From contig DASQAV010000079.1 in NCBI GenBank assembly GCA_035635575.1, forward strand, positions 1 to 35,234: a DNA stretch of 35,234 bases. Direction: 5' to 3'. Shown piece by piece: positions 30,974 through 35,234 of this stretch. The position numbers and the translations under genes are program-made. Source of the stretch: WS-7 sp035635575 (lineage in GTDB: Bacteria; Eisenbacteria; RBG-16-71-46; SZUA-252). The number at the start of each line of letters is the position of its first letter. The stretch's first letter is position 1. The notes under the pieces are model-generated. The model searched no databases and had not been told where the DNA came from. It saw nothing but the letters and a program-made list of their open reading frames with translations.

Positions 30974-32185
30974 ATGCCCGCCGTGGAGACGGACACCCGC
31001 TCCCTGGGAGCCCAGAAGCTCGCCCAGGCCCAGGAGCTCCTGCGCGACAGCGCGCTCGATTCCTGGCTCCTTCTCGTCCGCGAATCGGTGGAGCGGCCCG
31101 ATCCCAACCTCCGCTTCTTCCTCGATCAGGAATTCACGTGGAACAGCTACTTCCTCGTGACCCGGGACAGGACGGCGGCGCTCGTCGCGACGGGTGACGC
31201 CCCGGATCTCGTCTCCTCCGGCCTCTTCGAGGACGTGCGGACCTACAAGGAAGGGCCGCGCGCCTCGTTCCTCCAGCTCCTCGAGGAGCTGAATCCCCGC
31301 AGCATTGGAATCAACGTCTCCATGGACGATGCGCTCGCCGACGGACTCACGGCGGGGCTCCGGGATCACCTCGCGGAGACGCTCAACGGAACGCCGTTCG
31401 CCTCGCGGCTCACGTCCGCGGAGAAGCTCCTGGCGCTCCTGCGCGGAATCAAGCTTCCTTCCGAGCACAAGCGGGTGAAGCGCGCGGTCGACGAGACGGA
31501 GCGGATGTTCGACCGCGTGTCGCGCGAGTTCCGGATCGGCATGAGAGCCTCCGAGGTCGCGGACCTCTTCCACGGGGAAGCGGACCGCGCGCAGGTTCCG
31601 ACCGCGTGGTCCCGGCGCTACTGCCCCACGGTGGCGGTGGGCGCCAAGGCGCCGGTGGGGCACGTCCGGCCCGCGGACGAGGCCATCCACAAGGGCTGCA
31701 TCATCCACGTGGATTTCGGAATCATCCGCGATCAGTACTGCTCCGACCTCCAGCGCATGTGGTACGTGGCGGCCGAAGGCGGGGAAGCGGTGCCCGAGCC
31801 GGTGCTGCGCGCCCACGCCGCGATCGTGGGTGGGATCGAGCTCGCGGCGAAGTCCTTGAAACCCGGGGTCGCGGGCTGGGAAGTGGACCTCGGGGTTCGC
31901 GAGCACCTGGCCTCGCTGGGGTATCCCGAGTACCCGCACGCGCTCGGCCATCATCTCGGCCGCGCCTGCCACGACGGAGGCGGTGTTTTGGGGCCGCGCT
32001 GGGAGCGCTACGGACAAGCACCCTTCGAGGTCGTGCGCGAGGGAAGCGTCTACACGCTGGAGCCCAGCATCCACCTCAAGGGACACGGGCTCGTCTCCCT
32101 CGAGGAGGACGTGGTCGTCCGCGCCTCCGGCGCCGAGTTCCTGTCCCGATTTCCGCGCGAATTGCCGGTCCTCACCCTCCGGTAG
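30974..32185 (+). CDS. M24-family metallopeptidase (Xaa-Pro aminopeptidase-like)
   Basis: A 403-residue pita-bread-fold peptidase. The N-terminal domain (about 1-155, creatinase-like) is followed by the catalytic domain with all five expected metal ligands visible: D in HVDFGI, D in YCSDLQRMW, H in ALGHHLGRACHDGG, E in TLEPSI and E in SLEEDVVV. Substrate-site histidines are also present. It probably removes N-terminal residues before proline, but M24 members include other activities, so PepP/PepQ is not claimed. The start ATG 30974 rests on the leaderless promoter and on the absence of an upstream ribosome binding site. It lies two bases upstream of mutL, so they are likely co-transcribed. 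Confidence 0.9.
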   Translation: MPAVETDTRSLGAQKLAQAQELLRDSALDSWLLLVRESVERPDPNLRFFLDQEFTWNSYFLVTRDRTAALVATGDAPDLVSSGLFEDVRTYKEGPRASFLQLLEELNPRSIGINVSMDDALADGLTAGLRDHLAETLNGTPFASRLTSAEKLLALLRGIKLPSEHKRVKRAVDETERMFDRVSREFRIGMRASEVADLFHGEADRAQVPTAWSRRYCPTVAVGAKAPVGHVRPADEAIHKGCIIHVDFGIIRDQYCSDLQRMWYVAAEGGEAVPEPVLRAHAAIVGGIELAAKSLKPGVAGWEVDLGVREHLASLGYPEYPHALGHHLGRACHDGGGVLGPRWERYGQAPFEVVREGSVYTLEPSIHLKGHGLVSLEEDVVVRASGAEFLSRFPRELPVLTLR

Positions 32186-32187
32186 CG

Positions 32188-33957
32188 ATGTCCCGGATCC
32201 GTCTCCTCGATCCCTCGGTCGTGGGAACCATCCGCGCGGGGGAAGTCATCGATCGCCCCGCCGCCGTGGCCAAGGAGCTGGTCGAGAACGCCCTCGACGC
32301 GGGAAGCACCCTCATTGCCATCCACGCCGCATCCCATCCCGAGCGGCTGATCCGCGTCCAGGACGACGGCACGGGAATGTCCCGCGAGGACGCGCTCCTG
32401 GCGCTCCGGCGCCACGCCACGAGCAAGATCGAATCGGTGGACGACCTCTCCCGGATCCGCACGCTGGGATTCCGGGGAGAGGCGCTCGCGAGCATCGCCG
32501 AAGTCTCGCGCCTCATGCTCTCGACGCGCTGCGCGGACGAGCTGACCGGAACCCAGGTCGAGGCTCTGGGCGGGGCGGTGATCCAGGTTTCCGGCGTGGG
32601 ACGCGCGGTGGGAGCCACGGTCGTGGTCGAGGATCTCTTCTTCAACACGCCCGCGCGCCTTCGTTTTCTCAAGTCCCGCGAAGCCGAGATCCGCGTCCTG
32701 AGCCGGATTGTCTGGAACTACGCGCTGGCCTACCCGCGCGTGCACTGGAAGTTCTCGGTCGAGGGGCGTGAGGACACCGACCTGCCCGAGGCGCGCGATC
32801 TTCTCGAGCGGTGGGAGGTCCTCTACGGCCGGGGCTCCGAGGATGGATCGGCCGAGTTCGATCACGAGGCGGGCGGCATCCACGTGAGCGGCGTGCTGGG
32901 CGCTCCCGAGCAGGCCCGCGCGTCGCGCGACTACCAGGCGTTCGCCGTGAACGGGCGCGTCATCTCCTCGGGAATGCTCGGGGCCGCGCTGCGGCAGGGA
33001 TACGGGAACCTCCTTCCGGGAGATCGCTATCCGCTCGCGCTGGTCTTGATCGAGATCGATCCCGCGCAGGTGGACAGCAACGTGCATCCCACGAAGCGCG
33101 AGGTGCGCTTCCGCGACGAGGCGCGCGTCTTCCAGGTGCTGCGCCGCGCGGTGGAAGCCTCGATGCGCCGGTACGTCCCCACGGGGATCGCCTTCGGAGA
33201 GGGAGGCGTGGCGGAGCCTGGGGGCGGCCCCGAGTATGGCGGCCAGGCTGGTGTAGCGACCCTGGCGCCCGCGGGCGCGGCGCTCAAGACCGAGGAGGCG
33301 CTGATGCTCGCGCTCGAGGTCTCCGCGGCGGAGGTGGCGGCGGGTTCTCAGCTGAGGGAACGCGGCGACGTGGAGGAGAGCCTCGCCGAGCCCGAGATTC
33401 CCATCTGGCAGCTCCACGAGCGCTACCTCCTCGCCCCCATCCGGGGCGGAATGGTCATCGTGGATCAGCACGCCGCGCACGAGCGGATCCTCTACGAGGA
33501 AGCCCGCGCGCACCTCTACGGCGGCACGGGTACCAGCCAGGTGCTCCTCTTCCCGCGCGTGATCGATCTGACTCCCGCGGAGCTGGACGCGCTCCTCATG
33601 ATGGAGCCCCACCTCCGCCGCCTGGGCTACGAGGCTTCGCTCTTCGGCGAGCGGCAGGTCGCCATACGCGGCGTGCCCGCGACCCTTCCCGAGGAGGCCG
33701 CGATCGAGTCGCTGCGCGCGGTGCTGGGTTCCGTGGACACGCTGGGCGAGGGGGGCGAGCCCCCCGAGGAGCACATCGCGAAATCCTTCGCGTGCCATGC
33801 CGCGGTCCGGAGCGGCCAGGCCCTGAGCCCGATCGAGCGGCGCGCGCTCTTCGATCGGCTGTTCGCCACGAGCCTCCCGCATGGCGATCCCCACGGGCGC
33901 CCCACGTACGTCCGGGTCTCGATGGAGGAGCTGGATCGGCGTTTTGGCCGCCGGTAG
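32188..33957 (+). CDS. mutL: DNA mismatch repair protein MutL
   Basis: A 589-residue MutL, the ATP-dependent matchmaker between MutS and strand processing. The GHKL ATPase motifs are intact: ELVENALDAGST, DDGTGM, TLGFRGEALASIAEVS and the ATSKI segment. The transducer domain has NGRVI and the DSNVHPTKREVRF signature. The C-terminal domain contains DQHAAHERILYEE, a full DQHA(x)2E(x)4E endonuclease motif, plus FACHAAVRSG and a PHGRP segment that complete the metal site. It should therefore nick DNA itself, as in bacteria without MutH. The start ATG 32188 is two bases after the M24 stop. The end overlaps miaA by 14 bases. Confidence 0.97.
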   Translation: MSRIRLLDPSVVGTIRAGEVIDRPAAVAKELVENALDAGSTLIAIHAASHPERLIRVQDDGTGMSREDALLALRRHATSKIESVDDLSRIRTLGFRGEALASIAEVSRLMLSTRCADELTGTQVEALGGAVIQVSGVGRAVGATVVVEDLFFNTPARLRFLKSREAEIRVLSRIVWNYALAYPRVHWKFSVEGREDTDLPEARDLLERWEVLYGRGSEDGSAEFDHEAGGIHVSGVLGAPEQARASRDYQAFAVNGRVISSGMLGAALRQGYGNLLPGDRYPLALVLIEIDPAQVDSNVHPTKREVRFRDEARVFQVLRRAVEASMRRYVPTGIAFGEGGVAEPGGGPEYGGQAGVATLAPAGAALKTEEALMLALEVSAAEVAAGSQLRERGDVEESLAEPEIPIWQLHERYLLAPIRGGMVIVDQHAAHERILYEEARAHLYGGTGTSQVLLFPRVIDLTPAELDALLMMEPHLRRLGYEASLFGERQVAIRGVPATLPEEAAIESLRAVLGSVDTLGEGGEPPEEHIAKSFACHAAVRSGQALSPIERRALFDRLFATSLPHGDPHGRPTYVRVSMEELDRRFGRR

Positions 33958-34882
33958 GAGAGTCGTCCTCGTAGGATCGACGGCCTCCGGAAAGAGCCTC
34001 GTCGCGCTGGATCTCGCCGAGCGCCTCGGCGGGGAGATCGTGGGCGCGGACTCGCGTCAGATCTACCGGGGGCTGGAGATCGGGACCGAGGCTCCCACGT
34101 CCGAGGATCGAGCGCGCGTCCCGCACCACTTCGTCTCGTTCCTCGATCCCGCCGAGACCTACAGCGCCGGGCACTACGGCAAGGAAGCCCGCGCCTTGGT
34201 ACTCGAGATCGAGTCGCGGGGGAAGCTTCCCATCGTGGCGGGCGGATCGGGGCTCTACGTGCGGGCCTTGCTCCAGGGTCTCTTCCACGGGCCCCCGCGC
34301 GACGAGGCGATCCGGGCGCGCCTCACGCGGCGGATCCAGGAGGAGGGACTGGAATCGCTGCGGCGCGATCTCGGCAAGGTGGATCCCGATGCCCTCGCGG
34401 CCATCCATCCCGGCGATCCGGTCCGGGTCATCCGCGCGCTCGAGGTTCACGAGCTGACGGGGCGTCCGATCACGGCACTCCGCCGCGAGCGGGCATCGGA
34501 CCCTTTTCCCGCGCTCCTCTTCGGCCTGCGCTGGCAGCGTCCCGCGCTCGCGGAGCGCATCGCGTCGCGGCTCGACCGCCAGCTCGGGCGCGGATTCCTG
34601 GATGAGGTCCGGGCCCTGCTCGAAGCGCCCCTTCCCGGGGACGCCCCGGGTCCCAGGACCCTGGGGTATCGGGAGCTCATCCCGCACCTCCGGGGCGAAT
34701 ACTCACTCGAGGAGGCGCGCCGGCGGATCGCCCTCAAGACCCGCCAGCTCGCGAAACGCCAGGAGACCTGGTTCCGCTCCACGCCCGGGGTTCACTGGAT
34801 CGCGCTCCACGATGAGTCGGACTTCGCGCGGGCGGCCCGCGAAATCGAAGATCGCCTTGACCGTATGGGGGAGAGGCCCTAG
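33944..34882 (+). CDS. miaA: tRNA dimethylallyltransferase
   Basis: A 312-residue MiaA that adds the dimethylallyl group to A37 of tRNAs reading codons that start with U. Seen: the P-loop GSTASGKS near the start, GADSRQIYRGLEIGTEAP (the conserved DSxQxY segment), PHHFVSFLDPAETYSAGHY, IVAGGSGLYVRALLQG, and the C-terminal LGYRELIPHLRGEYSLEEA and KTRQLAKRQETWFR. The start is set at TTG 33944, which gives the family's usual length; the ATG at 33881 would overlap mutL by 77 bases. A GGAGGAG tract is at 33924-33930, 13 bases upstream, rather far. The mutL-miaA order is common in bacteria. Its prenyl donor, DMAPP, is made by the IspH pathway encoded upstream. Confidence 0.94.
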   Translation: MAAGRRVVLVGSTASGKSLVALDLAERLGGEIVGADSRQIYRGLEIGTEAPTSEDRARVPHHFVSFLDPAETYSAGHYGKEARALVLEIESRGKLPIVAGGSGLYVRALLQGLFHGPPRDEAIRARLTRRIQEEGLESLRRDLGKVDPDALAAIHPGDPVRVIRALEVHELTGRPITALRRERASDPFPALLFGLRWQRPALAERIASRLDRQLGRGFLDEVRALLEAPLPGDAPGPRTLGYRELIPHLRGEYSLEEARRRIALKTRQLAKRQETWFRSTPGVHWIALHDESDFARAAREIEDRLDRMGERP

Positions 34883-34885
34883 GGT
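34857..34885 (+). promoter_or_regulatory. Probable tRNA-Gly promoter inside the end of miaA
   Basis: TTGACC at 34857-34862 and TAGGGT at 34880-34885 are 17 bases apart. The first three bases of the -10 box are the miaA stop codon. The predicted start near 34892 is 19 bases before the tRNA, the same spacing as at tRNA-Ala. Confidence 0.6.
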
Positions 34886-34910
34886 CATCAAGCGTCCGAC
34901 CTACGTGCGA

Positions 34911-34985
<75 letters not shown>

Positions 34986-35061
34986 TATTTTTCTCTGCCC
35001 CGGCGATCCTTCCTTCTCCCATCGCGTAACGTGGCCCGGCGCAGGTTGATTCACGCGGAAC

Positions 35062-35090
35062 TTGATTCGAGGGCGGGAAGTCCATAGAAT
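35062..35090 (+). promoter_or_regulatory. Probable promoter of the PDZ-like gene at the window edge
   Basis: TTGATT at 35062-35067 and TAGAAT at 35085-35090 are 17 bases apart. The predicted start near 35097 leaves a leader of about 38 bases to the GTG at 35135. Confidence 0.55.
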
Positions 35091-35134
35091 CACCGGTCCT
35101 TACTCACACCAGATTGTTTCCCGAGGAACCCCCA

Positions 35135-35234
35135 GTGATCGGTCTCAGTGATCCATTTACCGTGGCCAATCTCGACCCGAACGGCCTGGCCTTCCGGCTG
35201 GGTATTCGGCGTGGAGAGCGCCTCCTTGCCATCA
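35135..35234 (+). CDS. Partial PDZ-like protein (N-terminus only)
   Basis: An open frame starts at GTG 35135 and runs off the window after 33 codons. GAGGA at 35123-35127 is seven bases upstream, a good ribosome binding site. The text reads FTVANLDPNGLAFRLG followed by IRRGERLLAI, which matches the start of a PDZ domain (a beta strand, a small turn, then GIRxGDxLLxIN). A cytoplasmic PDZ at the very N-terminus, with no signal peptide, recalls the DUF512 radical-SAM family and some proteases; too little is visible to choose. Confidence 0.55.
   Translation, partial: MIGLSDPFTVANLDPNGLAFRLGIRRGERLLAI

Overview
The window is a gene-dense, high-GC (about two-thirds G+C by eye) bacterial chromosome segment. 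It is almost entirely housekeeping and envelope genes, with no insertion sequence, prophage, CRISPR array or rRNA. LapA and LapB homologues, a SPOR-domain protein, a PEP-CTERM protein and several predicted Sec-exported proteins point to a Gram-negative bacterium with an LPS-type outer membrane. The mix of gene orders (a Pseudomonas-like pheA-hisC-tyrA-aroA-cmk-rpsA-lapAB order, with plsC and ispH placed as in Firmicutes) fits a deep-branching high-GC phylum. Candidatus Eisenbacteria, Gemmatimonadota or a relative is my guess, but taxonomy cannot be fixed from this window.

Layout. Positions 1-5000: the start of a membrane protein on the minus strand, a delta-1-pyrroline-5-carboxylate dehydrogenase, a PEP-CTERM surface protein that overlaps tail-to-tail with a MurC-like ligase, tRNA-Ala(GGC), and a small exported protein of unknown function. 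Positions 5140-16921: one long, tightly packed co-directional run. It contains an M16-fold protein lacking the zinc motif, an M50 membrane protease, trpS, scpA, scpB, rluB, pheA, a hisC-type aminotransferase, tyrA, aroA, a cmk-plsC fusion and ispH. rpsA follows with its own probable promoter and a strong intrinsic terminator. Positions 19073-24315: lapA, lapB, a TPR/SPOR protein and mutS from a new promoter. Positions 24312-30896: an exported S55 (SpoIVB-type) peptidase, an exported beta-propeller protein and a multi-GAF protein with a degenerate GGDEF domain. Positions 30939-34985: an M24 peptidase, mutL, miaA and tRNA-Gly(CCC). The window ends in the first codons of a PDZ-like protein.

How the genes work together. 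Shikimate-to-aromatic amino acid synthesis (aroA, pheA, tyrA, aminotransferase) is joined to nucleotide (cmk), phospholipid (plsC), isoprenoid (ispH) and translation (trpS, rpsA, rluB) functions and to chromosome condensation (scpAB). The LapA/LapB/SPOR genes serve envelope homeostasis, and mutS and mutL give methyl-independent mismatch repair.

The most informative non-coding signal is a set of ten promoter-like elements, each a TTGAC-like -35 box and a TANNNT-like -10 box separated by exactly 17 bases. In three of them the predicted transcript starts on the A of the ATG of a gene with no ribosome binding site, so leaderless expression is likely. One of these three carries a perfect 10-bp inverted repeat over its -35 box. 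Other points of interest are the Cmk-PlsC fusion with a possible internal start, and three proteins (M16, the prephenate dehydratase domain, GGDEF) that keep their fold but have lost catalytic signature residues.
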